The notes below the pieces were generated by a model. It saw only the letters and a list, made by a program, of their open reading frames with translations. It ran no database searches and was not told the origin of the DNA. The position numbers and the translations under genes were made by a program. A DNA stretch of 64,000 nt from Gemmobacter caeni (GTDB taxonomy: Bacteria; Pseudomonadota; Alphaproteobacteria; Rhodobacterales; Rhodobacteraceae): positions 1-64,000 of the forward strand of contig NZ_QBKP01000008.1 in the NCBI RefSeq assembly GCF_003054195.1. The letters run 5' to 3'. This document shows positions 1-8,872 of the stretch, in pieces (positions within the stretch are counted from its first letter, which is position 1; every line of letters begins with the position of its first letter).

Positions 1-359
1 ACCGCGATGTGATCCGGCCGTGGATCCAGCTCGAGTTCGGGCCGCAGAAGCGCTATCCGCGCATCCGGATCGGCCGCCCGAAGACCGAGGATCTGTGCGC
101 GCTGGCCACGGCCGTCGACAAGATGGTCCGTCTGGGGATGGAGATCGAGGAGGGCGAGATCCGCGCCCGCTTCGGCTTCTCCGAACCCAAGCCCGGCGCC
201 CGGCTTCTGACGGTGGCAGCGCCCGTTTCCACCGCTGATCTGGCCGGATCGGCACCCTTGAACGCTTCCAGGCCACCGGATTGTCCAATGCCCTACATCG
301 GTTCGTCGACGGCTTCGATATCGAGAATGCCGAAGGTCAGCGAGGGCTTGCGAGACTGA
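1..359 (+). pseudogene. C-terminal remnant of Mu-like prophage portal protein (DUF935/gp29)
   Basis: The reading frame is already open at the window edge, so the 5' part lies outside or is missing. The first ~70 residues (RDVIRPWIQLEFGP, then YPRIRI, then a helix ending in GARLL) match the way DUF935 portal proteins of Mu-like phages end. After about position 220 the translation loses that character and runs to a stop at 357-359, while a different frame opens at 239. The portal forms the DNA entry ring of the phage head. No neighbouring head or packaging gene is intact here, so I read it as a prophage remnant. The family call rests on recognition of this short segment. Confidence 0.55.
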
Positions 360-784
360 TCAAAGGTCTGGATTGCATTCTGGGTCGCGCGCCTAACCTC
401 GAAGGCGGCCATGAACGGATATCCCGGAACCAGAGCTGGCTTCTCAGCACCGCAGCACACGCTGTCGAGCGGCTCGTAGGCGTGCGGTCAATGCATGCTC
501 TCGAGGACGATTCTGTCGCCATCCTGCACAAGGTCTCCGCTGTTCGCTTTTGGCACGATGTCGATCTCAGCAAGCACGCGAAGATGCTTGAGACGGCGGT
601 GCCAGATTGGCCTGAATTGAACGATTCTATCTTCTGGTCAGCGATCGCTGCAGAGCGCGCGCTCCGGGAAGCGACCGGAGGCGGTCGTGTCACTGATCCG
701 TTCAGCGCACTCTTTGGTAGTTGCTGCCGCTACGAAGGCGGTGATTTCGAAAGCGTATTTTCGTCCAGGTGCTGGAGGGCGTAG
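239..784 (+). pseudogene. Fragment of an unrecognised protein, truncated at both ends
   Basis: This frame opens at 239 just after an in-frame TGA and stays open to 784. The first ATG-like start is a TTG at 281 without a ribosome binding site, and the segment GTLERFQATG upstream of it reads like coding sequence, so the 5' end is probably missing. The ~150 plausible residues are helical and rich in W, H and acidic residues (KVSAVRFWHDVDL, WPELNDSIFW). After about position 716 the frame runs into an antisense phage capsid fragment and loses meaning. I do not recognise the family. The texture resembles the helical tail of a large STAND-type or HEAT-repeat ATPase, but that is only an impression. 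Confidence 0.35.
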
Positions 785-897
785 AGGGACAGGCCGATAG
801 TGTTGGCAGTTTCAAACAGGTTCGCCGGGCCGCCACAGGTGGTGAAGGTGTCCAGCGCGCCCAAAGGGAAGGCGATGCCCTCGTTCGCCGGGACCAT
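730..897 (-). pseudogene. C-terminal fragment of phage major capsid protein (lambda gpE type)
   Basis: Read on the minus strand from about 897, a short frame gives MVPANEGIAFPLGALDTF, then GPANLFETANTIGLSLYA, and stops with TAG at 730-732. The spacing of an FPLG segment, a PA(D/N)xxETxNTxGLxxYA segment and a short tail is the signature of the C-terminal region of gpE-type major capsid proteins, which assemble the phage head shell. Only ~55 residues remain, and the usual last segment (QSNPL and following) is missing. The fragment abuts the IS5 remnant at 894. It is antisense to the portal fragment, so the two pieces do not belong to one intact head operon. Confidence 0.5.
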
Positions 898-1206
898 CCA
901 GGACCTCCTCCCACGGCCCGGCGAGCGTCCAGCGCCGCAACGGCCGGCAGACAGATGACCACTTGCCAAACTCCTCTGGCAGGTCCCGACACGGCGCACT
1001 GGTCCGCGCGTTCCAGAAAATGCCATCCAGAACAAGCCGATGGCCCGCAGGCTTGCGCCCGTTCGGATGCCGGACTGCCCGGATGACGCCCTCAAAGAAT
1101 GCCCATTCGTCGACAGACATCAGGTTGCGTGCCATGGTCACCCTCACGCAGAGATGATCTTGAAGCACAGACGACCGCGAAGGGGAATCCGTTTTGGCAA
1201 CGGGCC
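894..1206 (-). mobile_element. IS5-family insertion sequence remnant, copy A (transposase N-terminus only)
   Basis: Minus-strand translation from an ATG at 1133-1135 gives MARNLMSVDEWAFFEG, then DGIFWNARTSAP and EEFGKWSSVCRPLRRW, the start of an IS5-family (DUF4096-type) transposase. It ends after ~80 residues at 894, where the capsid fragment begins, so the DDE catalytic domain is gone. The likely outer end is the GTTTTGGCAACGGGCC segment near 1191-1206. A second copy at 9421-9728 matches closely (mostly identical by eye) and is cut at the same point. In this copy the frame is unbroken; it cannot encode a working transposase. Confidence 0.8.
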
Positions 1207-1914
1207 TTAGCGCCGCCGCTGCCCGTTTGCCTCCAGCAGATCAATCTGGATCTTCTGCAATTCAGCCAGCTTTTCCCATTGGCGGGAAAGCTGGTGGTCG
1301 ATCTTTTCGTGCAACTGCCGGATTTCGAGTTCTGCCTTGAGATTGACGCGATAGTCATTCTCGGCGCGCAGGCGGTCCTTTTCCTCCTGGCGGCGCTGGC
1401 TCATCATGATGATCGGGGCCTGAAAGGCCGCCAGCGTCGACAAAACGAGGTTCAGGAGGATGAAGGGGTAGGGATCAAAGGGCTGCCGGAACAGATGCAC
1501 CACGTTCACCGTCATCCAGAGAACCAGCACCAGCAGGAAGCCAAGGATAAAGGTCCAGCTTCCGCCGAAGGAAGCGACCCTGTCCGCCACCCGGTCCCCG
1601 AACCCCAGATTTTCCCGGTATGCCTGTGACACCGGCTGGGAAATGGTTTCATGGCTTGCCATGGCGTCGATGACCTGCCGCTCGATGGCGCCAAGCTCGC
1701 CACGTTCCTCTTCAAGTAATGCCTCGACATAAGCGCGGCGTGCATGCGCCAGATCAGGCTCGCAGATGAATTTGCCATCCTGCCAGCCGGGGTGGCCCGC
1801 CTCGATGATCTTGCCCACCCCCGGGCGCACCGCAACCCATGGCCGAAGCGCGTGGACCGGAAAGGGCTTGCCGCACACATGGCACAGTTCAGTATGTTGT
1901 TTCGACCCGCTCAT
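1207..1914 (-). CDS. DUF1003 family membrane protein
   Basis: 235 residues. The N-terminus carries CHVCGKPF (Cys11, Cys14) and a further Cys near residue 51, suggesting a small metal-binding knuckle. The centre (about 125-175) has two hydrophobic helices in the DUF1003 arrangement: GDRVADRVASFGGSW, then a helix, then FDPYPFILLNLVLS and QAPIIMMSQRRQ. The last ~60 residues are a charged coiled coil. DUF1003 proteins are inner-membrane proteins of unknown role. I start it at MSGSKQ rather than at the longer upstream frame, which is the antisense shadow of the next gene. The stop lies directly beside the IS5 remnant, so that insertion may have landed just behind or trimmed the gene's end. Confidence 0.85.
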   Translation of the reverse strand: MSGSKQHTELCHVCGKPFPVHALRPWVAVRPGVGKIIEAGHPGWQDGKFICEPDLAHARRAYVEALLEEERGELGAIERQVIDAMASHETISQPVSQAYRENLGFGDRVADRVASFGGSWTFILGFLLVLVLWMTVNVVHLFRQPFDPYPFILLNLVLSTLAAFQAPIIMMSQRRQEEKDRLRAENDYRVNLKAELEIRQLHEKIDHQLSRQWEKLAELQKIQIDLLEANGQRRR

Positions 1915-2011
1915 TCGCACATCTTCCAGGGATGACGCCGGGCAAGCAAGCTGTTTGATATCAGCCTTTTGCCGACGCGGTGCCTGATGGTCTCCGGCGT
2001 CGCCCGCCGGA

Positions 2012-2818
2012 TCAGGACAGACTGCTGCTGACGATATGCCCGTCCCGCAGCGCCAGAGCGCTGGCTTCTGGCAGTGGTTTCCAGCCATGAAGACTGAGCG
2101 GAACACTCGCCAGAAGGACAATGCGCGCAGGCAGATCGTCGATGCGTAACCCATGGCCACGCCATGGTCCTTCTTCGCTGCCTTGTGCGAAATCGCGGAT
2201 GCAAAGCCCCGGCGGCATCGGATGGGAAACGCCGGTTTCTGTTTCAAAGATACGCTTGTGCGCATGGGCGAACAGGGTTTCGCCATCAAAGAACAGGAAG
2301 TTCGCATCGCCGAGTACGGCCATCTGCGCGGCGAAACGGCGAAAGATATCAAACCGCAGGGTTGTCTCCTCTGCCCCATGCGGCACATCCTGCAAGGCGC
2401 GCAGCAACAGCAGGAAGGCCAGTTCGGAATCGGTGTCCCCCACACACTCAGCGCGCAATCCGGGCGCCAGATCATCTATGCCATGCAGCGTGCCGTTATG
2501 GGCGAAATGATGCATCCGCCCGGCATGGACCCGCGTGAACGGGTGGGTGTTCGCCAGATGCGGCTCACCTTTCGAGGCACGCCGGACATGCGCGATCAGA
2601 TGACGGCAGGGGATCTCGCGTTCAACAACCATCCGGGCAAGTGCGCTGTCGGCAGCTGGTGTAGCCTCGCGGAAGATGTGGGCATCGCGATCCTCGGCGA
2701 AAACGATGCCCCAGCCATCGCGGTTGCGGTGCCGCTCTCCGCCCTCACGGGCAAAGCGGTCCAGCGTGTATTCCACGATGGTTGGGCGCGACGCGCTCAT
2801 GGCGAACAACTCGCACAT
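2012..2818 (-). CDS. Class II glutamine amidotransferase (YafJ-like)
   Basis: 268 residues. The protein starts Met-Cys-Glu-Leu-Phe, so removal of Met exposes the Cys1 nucleophile of N-terminal glutamine hydrolases. Other family marks are RNRDGWGIVF, HVRRAS, HNGTLHG and GDTDSE, which build the glutamine pocket and the oxyanion Asn-Gly pair. The start is fixed by the catalytic Cys and by AAAGGATG upstream of the ATG. No synthase domain is attached, so the acceptor of the released ammonia is unknown; E. coli YafJ is equally uncharacterised. It has its own ribosome binding site and sits between the DUF1003 gene and poxB on the same strand. Confidence 0.88.
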   Translation of the reverse strand: MCELFAMSASRPTIVEYTLDRFAREGGERHRNRDGWGIVFAEDRDAHIFREATPAADSALARMVVEREIPCRHLIAHVRRASKGEPHLANTHPFTRVHAGRMHHFAHNGTLHGIDDLAPGLRAECVGDTDSELAFLLLLRALQDVPHGAEETTLRFDIFRRFAAQMAVLGDANFLFFDGETLFAHAHKRIFETETGVSHPMPPGLCIRDFAQGSEEGPWRGHGLRIDDLPARIVLLASVPLSLHGWKPLPEASALALRDGHIVSSSLS

Positions 2819-3159
2819 CACATCATCCTTTGCGACAGGTTGGCGAGAACCCGGATCGGGCCAGCGGCCATGATGCCAGCCCCCCGGAAACATGACAGAG
2901 AAAATGCCGCTGAATTGCAGAACTCAGCCGCCACGTCTTGATCGTGTCCATCACCCCCCGGCGCCAGATCCGTGCCAGCATAGCCCCGCAATCCAGATCA
3001 GCCCCACCGGCACGCAGTTCAGCAAACGAACCAGAAGAGGTGCGGTCTGCATACCGATGCCGGTGAGGTTGAAACAGCCCGCGCATCATGCCGGTGGACA
3101 TATGCCACTGGCCGCAGAGATCGAAAAAAGGCGGTCAGGGATGATCAGGTCCACGCGTC
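2819..3159 (-). other. Intergenic stretch without a supported gene (341 bp)
   Basis: This lies between the starts and stops of two minus-strand genes (amidotransferase and poxB). The longest frames are short, lack ribosome binding sites, and are interrupted. One 43-codon minus-strand frame near 2960-3090 has a hydrophobic run (LIWIAGLCWHG) but begins right after a stop without a start codon. It may be the remnant of a small membrane protein. The promoter of the amidotransferase should be here, but no clear -35/-10 pair stands out. Confidence 0.5.
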
Positions 3160-4875
3160 TCACCGCAGGAAATTGTCACGCAACAGCGCGACAACTTCCT
3201 TCGTCCGGCCATCAAGCATCGCCCGGATGCCAAACATGGCCGTCGATGCAACCTGCGAAGGTTTCACATGCGGCGGCATGACCAGCTCCATGCGGTTGAC
3301 CTTTACATCCAGCAGCGCGGGGCCTTCAGCGGCCAGCCAGGCAGTCATCGCGCTTTCCAGATCATCCGCATTCTCTGCCCGCCATCCGCTGAGGCCACAG
3401 GTGCGGGCCAGCGCAGCGAAATCAGGGTTCTGCAATTCGGTATAACTGTCCAGAAGCCCCTCGACCCGTTGTTCCATCTCGACGAAGCCAAGACTGCCGT
3501 TGTTGAAGATCAGAAGCTTCACTGGCAGCTTTTCCTGCACCAGCGTCAGCAGATCGCCCATCAGCATGCTCATTCCGCCATCGCCGCACATGGCGATGAC
3601 CTGCCGGCCCGGATAGGCCGCCGCCGCCCCCATGGCCTGCGGATAGGCATTGGCCATGGTGCCGTGCAGAAGACTGATCAGGAACCTGCGCTGGCCGCGT
3701 GCCGCGACATGACGCAGCAGCCAGACCTGCGGAGAGCCGCCATCCGCTGTCAGAATCGCGTCTTCCGCTGCCAGACTGTCGAGCATCCGGGCAACGGCCT
3801 GCGGATGGATCAACGCCGGGTCGGGCTCATTCGCTTCCCGCTCATACCCCTCCCGATCCTCCTCCCATTGCTTCAGCGCCTGTTGCAGATGGGTCGGGTC
3901 GCGATCCCCGGACAGGCTGGGCAGAAGCGCCTCAAGGGTTGGGCCGATATCGCCAACCAGCCCCAGACGGATCGGCGCGCGGCGGCCCAGATGGGTGGCC
4001 TCGCGGTCGATCTGGATGACGTGCTTTCCATCGGGGTAGAACTGCGTCCAGGCGAAATCGGTGCCGAGGCACAGCATGATGTCGGCGCGGTCGATGGCAT
4101 CTACCCCTGCCTTGTTCCCCAGAATGCCGGTCATGCCGACATTGAACGGGTTGTCCGGTTCGATGAACTCCTTGGCCCGGCTGGTATGGACGACCGGCGC
4201 GGCCAGCACCTTCGCCAGCGCGATCACCGGATCATGCGCCTCCCTTGCGCCGATCCCGGCGTAGATCGTGACCTTGTCGGCTTCGTTGAGCGCGCTTGCC
4301 AGCACCTCCAGCTCGCGATCCGAAGGGCGCAGCACCGGCGCCGGGCGATGCACCGCCCAATCCAGCGCGTCCTCCGTCCTTTCGGTGAACATGTCGCCAT
4401 TGACGATCACGACTGCCACGCCGCCCTTGTTCAGTGCCGCCTGCGCGGCCAGTGCAACGATGCGCCGGGCCTGATCGGGGTGGCTGACATATTCGCAAAA
4501 GACGCTGCATTGTTCGTAGATCTTGCGCTGGTCGACGGCCTGGGGAAAGCTCAGCCCAGCCTCTGTCCGCGCCACGTCAGAGGCGATCAGCACCACCGGC
4601 GCGCCGTTGCGGTGGGATTCGAAAATACCGTTGACGAAATGCAGGCTGCCCGGTCCGCAGGTTCCGGCGCAGACCGCCAGTTCGCCGGTCATATAGGCCT
4701 CGGCCCCTGCCGCCAGACCACCCGCCTCTTCGTGCCGTACATGGACCCACCGCATTTCAGAGCGCCGGATCGCATCGGTGAAATGGTTGATCGTGTCGCC
4801 GACGATGCCCCAGCATCGCTTCGCCCCGGCGGTGATCAGGGTCTCCACCATGACTTCGGCAACGGAGCGGGACAT
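3160..4875 (-). CDS. poxB: Pyruvate dehydrogenase (quinone), thiamine-diphosphate dependent
   Basis: 571 residues, the usual length for PoxB. It oxidises pyruvate to acetate and CO2 and passes electrons to the quinone pool. Visible domains are the N-terminal PYR domain with the activating Glu in VRHEEAGGLAAGAEAYMTG, the central FAD-binding domain, and the C-terminal PP domain with the diphosphate motif GDGGMSMLMGD followed by NNGS. The extreme C-terminus VALLRDNFLR resembles the lipid-binding amphipathic peptide of E. coli PoxB, supporting peripheral membrane attachment. An AGGTGA site precedes the ATG. The stop of the upstream GltB-like gene is only 8 bp away, so the two are probably co-transcribed. 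Confidence 0.88.
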   Translation of the reverse strand: MSRSVAEVMVETLITAGAKRCWGIVGDTINHFTDAIRRSEMRWVHVRHEEAGGLAAGAEAYMTGELAVCAGTCGPGSLHFVNGIFESHRNGAPVVLIASDVARTEAGLSFPQAVDQRKIYEQCSVFCEYVSHPDQARRIVALAAQAALNKGGVAVVIVNGDMFTERTEDALDWAVHRPAPVLRPSDRELEVLASALNEADKVTIYAGIGAREAHDPVIALAKVLAAPVVHTSRAKEFIEPDNPFNVGMTGILGNKAGVDAIDRADIMLCLGTDFAWTQFYPDGKHVIQIDREATHLGRRAPIRLGLVGDIGPTLEALLPSLSGDRDPTHLQQALKQWEEDREGYEREANEPDPALIHPQAVARMLDSLAAEDAILTADGGSPQVWLLRHVAARGQRRFLISLLHGTMANAYPQAMGAAAAYPGRQVIAMCGDGGMSMLMGDLLTLVQEKLPVKLLIFNNGSLGFVEMEQRVEGLLDSYTELQNPDFAALARTCGLSGWRAENADDLESAMTAWLAAEGPALLDVKVNRMELVMPPHVKPSQVASTAMFGIRAMLDGRTKEVVALLRDNFLR

Positions 4876-4883
4876 GGTTCACC

Positions 4884-6518
4884 TCACATTTCGGCAGGGA
4901 TATTCTTGGCAGCGGCCCGCGCAGGAACCAGATCGATGCCGGGGCGGAAACTGTCGGCCCGGGCGGCCGCCCACCAGTCGGCGTAGATTGTATCGTCGGG
5001 CGCATCGCGCAGGATGCCTTCGGGCAGGAAGGTGTGTATGCGATCCATCGGCATGGCCTTTTCCGGGCCGGTGCGGTGCATCAGATGATGGGGTTGCAGA
5101 TCCTGCGGGTGCCTGAAGCCCGCCGCTGCGACGATGTCAGCCATCGCTTCCAGCGTCTTGGCATGGAACCGTGCGGCGCGTTCACCCTGCACTTCGGGGA
5201 TGAGGCCGCGCTGACGGCCCGGGTCCTGGCTGGTCACGCCTGTCGGGCAGGTGCCGAGATGGCAGCGCTGCGCCTGGATACAACCAACCGACAGCATGAA
5301 GGCCCGTGCGGCATTGCACCAGTCCGCGCCCAGCGCGATGTTTTCCGCCAGCCCCATGCCGGAATAGACCTTGCCGCTCGCCGCCAGCCGAACCTTGTCC
5401 TTGATGCCCGCCCCGACCAGCGCGTTGCGCATCAGGACCAGCCCCTCTGTCAGCGGCATACCGACCCAGTCGGACAGTTCCAGCGGCGCGGCGCCGGTGC
5501 CACCCTCTCCACCGTCGACAACGATGAAATCGGGATAGATGCCGGTCTCCAGCATGGCCTTGATCATGGCGAAAGGCTCGTGCGGCTGACCAATGCACAG
5601 TTTCAGCCCCACCGGCTTGCCGTCAGACAGATCACGCATCCGGGCCGCGAATTCCATCATCTGTATCGGAGTCGAAAAGGCCGAATGGCCGCGCGGCGAC
5701 AGGCAATCCTGATGCGCGGGCACCTGCCGGATGCGGGCGATCTCCTCTGTGACCTTGGCGGCGGGCAACAGCCCGCCATGGCCGGGCTTGGCCCCCTGCG
5801 ACAGCTTGATCTCGGTCATCCGCACGGCGTCATGGGCCGCGTTGTCACGGAATTTCCCGGCGTCGAAACGCCCGTCCTTATCCCGCGCCCCGAAATAGCC
5901 TGACCCCAGTTCCCAGACCAGATCGCCGCCATGTTCCAGATGATAGGGAGAAAGGCCACCCTCGCCCGTGTCGTGATAGAAGTTGCCCTTCTTCGCTCCC
6001 AGATTCAGCGCCCGCACCGCATTGGCCGAAAGCGCCCCGAAACTCATTGCGCTGATATTCAGCACCGAGGCCGAATAGGGCCGCGCGCACTGATCATTGC
6101 CGACAATGACACGCGGGCTGATATCGGGGTCAGGCTCTGGCGCGATAGAATGGCCGATCCAGTGATACTCTTCGGCATCGACATCGCGTTCGGTGCCGAA
6201 AGGATGGGTGTCCGTCTCGCCCCGTGCACGGGCATGGACCAGATTGCGTGCCTCGAAGGAATAAGGCGTGCCATGCAGATCGTCCTCGACGATATAGGCG
6301 CGCAGATAAGGGCGCAGGCGGTAGAACAGCCAGCGAATGCGCCCCGCAACCGGAAAGTTTCGGGTAATCGTCCAGTCACGCTGGAGGAAATCGTAGATGC
6401 CAAGCGCAACGACCGCCAGAAGCAGCAAAGCCACCCAGACCCATCCGGCCAGAAGGGCGGCAAGTGCAAGAACCGCCGCAACTATCGGAATTATGGCCCG
6501 CTGGATCAGATCGAACAT
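4884..6518 (-). CDS. FMN-binding glutamate synthase family protein (GltB-like, membrane anchored)
   Basis: 544 residues. Two hydrophobic segments lie in the first ~45 residues (IIPIVAAVLALAALLAG and a second helix), followed by the FMN barrel of the glutamate synthase large subunit. The core shows PRGHSAFSTPIQMMEFAAR, VDGGEGGTGAAPLE and the cluster segment CIQAQRCHLGTCP, whose three Cys would hold a [3Fe-4S] centre. The glutamine amidotransferase and GXGXG domains of true GltB are missing, so this is the short archaeal/GltS-like form with unclear substrate. It precedes poxB by 8 bp in the same operon. A redox step feeding quinones is a reasonable guess, not shown by the sequence. Confidence 0.85.
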   Translation of the reverse strand: MFDLIQRAIIPIVAAVLALAALLAGWVWVALLLLAVVALGIYDFLQRDWTITRNFPVAGRIRWLFYRLRPYLRAYIVEDDLHGTPYSFEARNLVHARARGETDTHPFGTERDVDAEEYHWIGHSIAPEPDPDISPRVIVGNDQCARPYSASVLNISAMSFGALSANAVRALNLGAKKGNFYHDTGEGGLSPYHLEHGGDLVWELGSGYFGARDKDGRFDAGKFRDNAAHDAVRMTEIKLSQGAKPGHGGLLPAAKVTEEIARIRQVPAHQDCLSPRGHSAFSTPIQMMEFAARMRDLSDGKPVGLKLCIGQPHEPFAMIKAMLETGIYPDFIVVDGGEGGTGAAPLELSDWVGMPLTEGLVLMRNALVGAGIKDKVRLAASGKVYSGMGLAENIALGADWCNAARAFMLSVGCIQAQRCHLGTCPTGVTSQDPGRQRGLIPEVQGERAARFHAKTLEAMADIVAAAGFRHPQDLQPHHLMHRTGPEKAMPMDRIHTFLPEGILRDAPDDTIYADWWAAARADSFRPGIDLVPARAAAKNIPAEM

Positions 6519-6802
6519 GGCAGCTCCCCGATGCCTGCATCATGGCCTCTCGCGCCTGACAGATACGCGGCCCGGCGATGCAGATGGTGGAGTGCCACCT
6601 TCCTCAGGAATGAAGACAGGGTCAAGCAGTGCAGCCCCGTGCGAACGTCATCCTCCCCGTAATTTGACCCCAATCACAGATGACCCCTTGAATGCGACCG
6701 TCCCCTGCCTCCTGCGCTGGCGTCGGGGCGCGCAAAGCAGCGTGGCAGATCACGAATCTGCGCCGCCCTTTCCTGTCTTGGTCACACGGCTTGACGTCGG
6801 AT

Positions 6803-8872
6803 TCAGTGCCCTATGACCAGAACGGTGATATCAGCAGCCATCGACGCCGGGCCGGAACTGCCTTCGAGCGGTAAGGAAATCCTGCCCCGCGCGGTCGCGC
6901 CTTGCCCGATCAAAGCCTGTACGAGGCTGTCATTCAAACCCTGATCGGCGGAAATTTCCTGGTCCGGCGCGCGGTCTGCATCGTCATCAAGCCCCACTGC
7001 GCCGACCCAGGCGCGGAACCCGTCAGGGGTTACATATTCGGTGCGCCAGAAGCGGGCATGAGGGTGGCGCACCGACAGTGTCGCTGTGCCGCCCGAAGGG
7101 GCCGAAAATGTCAGATCGCCCGGCATCCCACGCCAGAAATGCGTCACCATCTGAACAGTCGGGTCTTCATTCCCGATGATCGCGGCCGAAATCGCATCAA
7201 GGATGCGTCCCGGCGAGGGCGGCGGCGCCGGGGTCCAGCCGGAGGCCTCCATGTCGTTCGACAGGGTCCGCTCATCCCGCGTAAACACAACCAGAGAGAT
7301 TGCATCGACCGGCGTGCCGATCAGCGACTCGGTCATCACGGGCAGATCCGGGCCGGAAAGGGCCAGCGGGCCGGAAACCGTCACATCCGCGATGTGTGCA
7401 GGTGCATTGCGGGCGGGCTCGTGACGCCAGAGTCCAACCGTCGCAAACCCGGCAATGGCAATCATCGCCATCTGGCCCGCAATCCTTGTCCTGCCCCGAA
7501 CCGGGCGGTACGCAAAGCTGCGCGATGAAAGCCATTCGGCCACCGCAATTCCGATTGTCAGCCACAGCGCCCCCACGAGCCAGCCGTTCAGCACATCGCT
7601 GAGGTAATGCTCGATCAGGTAGATCCGGCTGACGCCAATGGCGAAGGCGACAAGACCCGCCAGCAGCAGCGCCGACTCTGCCCGCAAGACCCTTGTCCGC
7701 CACAGTACATAGGTCAGCATCCCATAGGCCGCGACCGAAACTGCGGCATGGCCGGAGGGAAAGCTGCCAGAGGTTTCCACAAAATACCCCAGCGGTGAAC
7801 GTGACCTGCCGAAAGCGTGCTTGAGCAATGAGACCGTCAGCGTATTGCCCATAACCGATACAGTCAGGCCTGTGGCCAGCGGCCTCTGCCCCGCCAGCAC
7901 AAGCCAGATCAAGGTTGCGGCGACCAGCGGCGCCACCACCCGCACGCCCCCCGGTATGGTGATCCACGAGGCGATGCGGATGGGCGCAGGCGACCAGAAT
8001 TGATGGATCAGTTCGGCAAGCCGCATGTCCAGCGCAGCCATCGACGCATCCAGAGCGAAATCCATGGCCGTGTCGATCCAGACCACGCCGATATAGATGA
8101 TCAGAAGCGACAGAAATGTCAGCGGCAGCCCGGTGAAGGTGCTGCGGTCAAACCGTGCCACGACCCGGTGAACCGTTTCTGGATGGCGCTTCAGTGCCTT
8201 CGCCATCAGGGGAATTTCGGCAATCCCGCGCAGCGCCGCCGCCAGGACCATGCCCGCAAGCGGCAGAAGCCGCAGCAGACTGTAGAGCAGCCCCCAAAGC
8301 ACGGCCAGCAGCAGAAGGATCGCCCCGATCAGAACCGCCACACGGGTCACCGACCCGCCGATCTGCCCAAGCGCACCGCCAAGCGCATAACCGATTGCGA
8401 CATGCACAAATGCGTAGGGCACGCTGCCGATGATGTTCCAGATCAGAAACCGCCGACGCTCCATACCAGCCAGCGCCGCGGCAAGCGGCACCAGGCCTGC
8501 AACCGGCCCCAGAAAGCGCCCGATCACCAACGCCACTCCTCCGTGTCTGGCAAAAAGCCGGGTCGCCCGCGCGAAGGCGGCAGAGTTCTCGATGCGCCTG
8601 CGGCCGGGCAGACGATCTTTCGCCAGACGGCCGGTCCAGTAACTCATCTCCGAGCCGAGGATGGACCCGACAGCCACGAACCAGACCAGATCGAGGAAAT
8701 CCAGAAGGCCACGCTGTACAAGAATGCCGCCTGCATCGACAATCAATGTGCCCGGAATGACGATGCCGGTAAGAAAGTAGGCCTCCAGCATCGAGGCTCC
8801 GCCGACCAGCCAGTACCCGAGGATACCGAGTGACTGGAGCGAGGGGAGAATCTGGTCAAGTGTCGGGAACAT
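6803..8872 (-). CDS. DedA - PAP2 phosphatase - LssY C-terminal triple-domain membrane protein
   Basis: 689 residues. Residues ~1-200 are a DedA/SNARE-associated domain (GRFLGPVAGLVPLAAALAGM). Residues ~260-430 are a PAP2 lipid phosphatase with KHAFGRSRSP, the PSGHAA segment and SRIYLIEHYLSDVLNG. The His and Arg catalytic residues are present, though the first motif has RS in place of RP. After one more hydrophobic helix, residues ~490-689 match the LssY C-terminal domain (TPVDAISLVVFTRDE, FWRTEYVT). DedA proteins recycle undecaprenyl phosphate or other lipids, and PAP2 enzymes dephosphorylate prenyl or diacylglycerol phosphates, so one chain combines lipid flipping and dephosphorylation. It sits alone on the minus strand, divergent from the IS3 remnant. 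Confidence 0.87.
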   Translation of the reverse strand: MFPTLDQILPSLQSLGILGYWLVGGASMLEAYFLTGIVIPGTLIVDAGGILVQRGLLDFLDLVWFVAVGSILGSEMSYWTGRLAKDRLPGRRRIENSAAFARATRLFARHGGVALVIGRFLGPVAGLVPLAAALAGMERRRFLIWNIIGSVPYAFVHVAIGYALGGALGQIGGSVTRVAVLIGAILLLLAVLWGLLYSLLRLLPLAGMVLAAALRGIAEIPLMAKALKRHPETVHRVVARFDRSTFTGLPLTFLSLLIIYIGVVWIDTAMDFALDASMAALDMRLAELIHQFWSPAPIRIASWITIPGGVRVVAPLVAATLIWLVLAGQRPLATGLTVSVMGNTLTVSLLKHAFGRSRSPLGYFVETSGSFPSGHAAVSVAAYGMLTYVLWRTRVLRAESALLLAGLVAFAIGVSRIYLIEHYLSDVLNGWLVGALWLTIGIAVAEWLSSRSFAYRPVRGRTRIAGQMAMIAIAGFATVGLWRHEPARNAPAHIADVTVSGPLALSGPDLPVMTESLIGTPVDAISLVVFTRDERTLSNDMEASGWTPAPPPSPGRILDAISAAIIGNEDPTVQMVTHFWRGMPGDLTFSAPSGGTATLSVRHPHARFWRTEYVTPDGFRAWVGAVGLDDDADRAPDQEISADQGLNDSLVQALIGQGATARGRISLPLEGSSGPASMAADITVLVIGH

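Noticed and set aside
1207-2475. 422-residue version of the DUF1003 protein
   Set aside because: Its first ~187 residues are the shifted frame of the amidotransferase gene; the DUF1003 part starts at MSGSKQ (1914).
3268-4986. 572-codon plus-strand open frame over poxB
   Set aside because: It mirrors the minus-strand poxB gene, is His/Arg/Gln-rich, and has no domain. Long antisense frames are common at this GC content.
6519-6802. Possible gene or IS remnant between the GltB-like and DedA-PAP2 genes
   Set aside because: No frame of meaningful length and no recognisable repeat. Presumably the promoter region of the GltB-poxB operon, but no clear elements.
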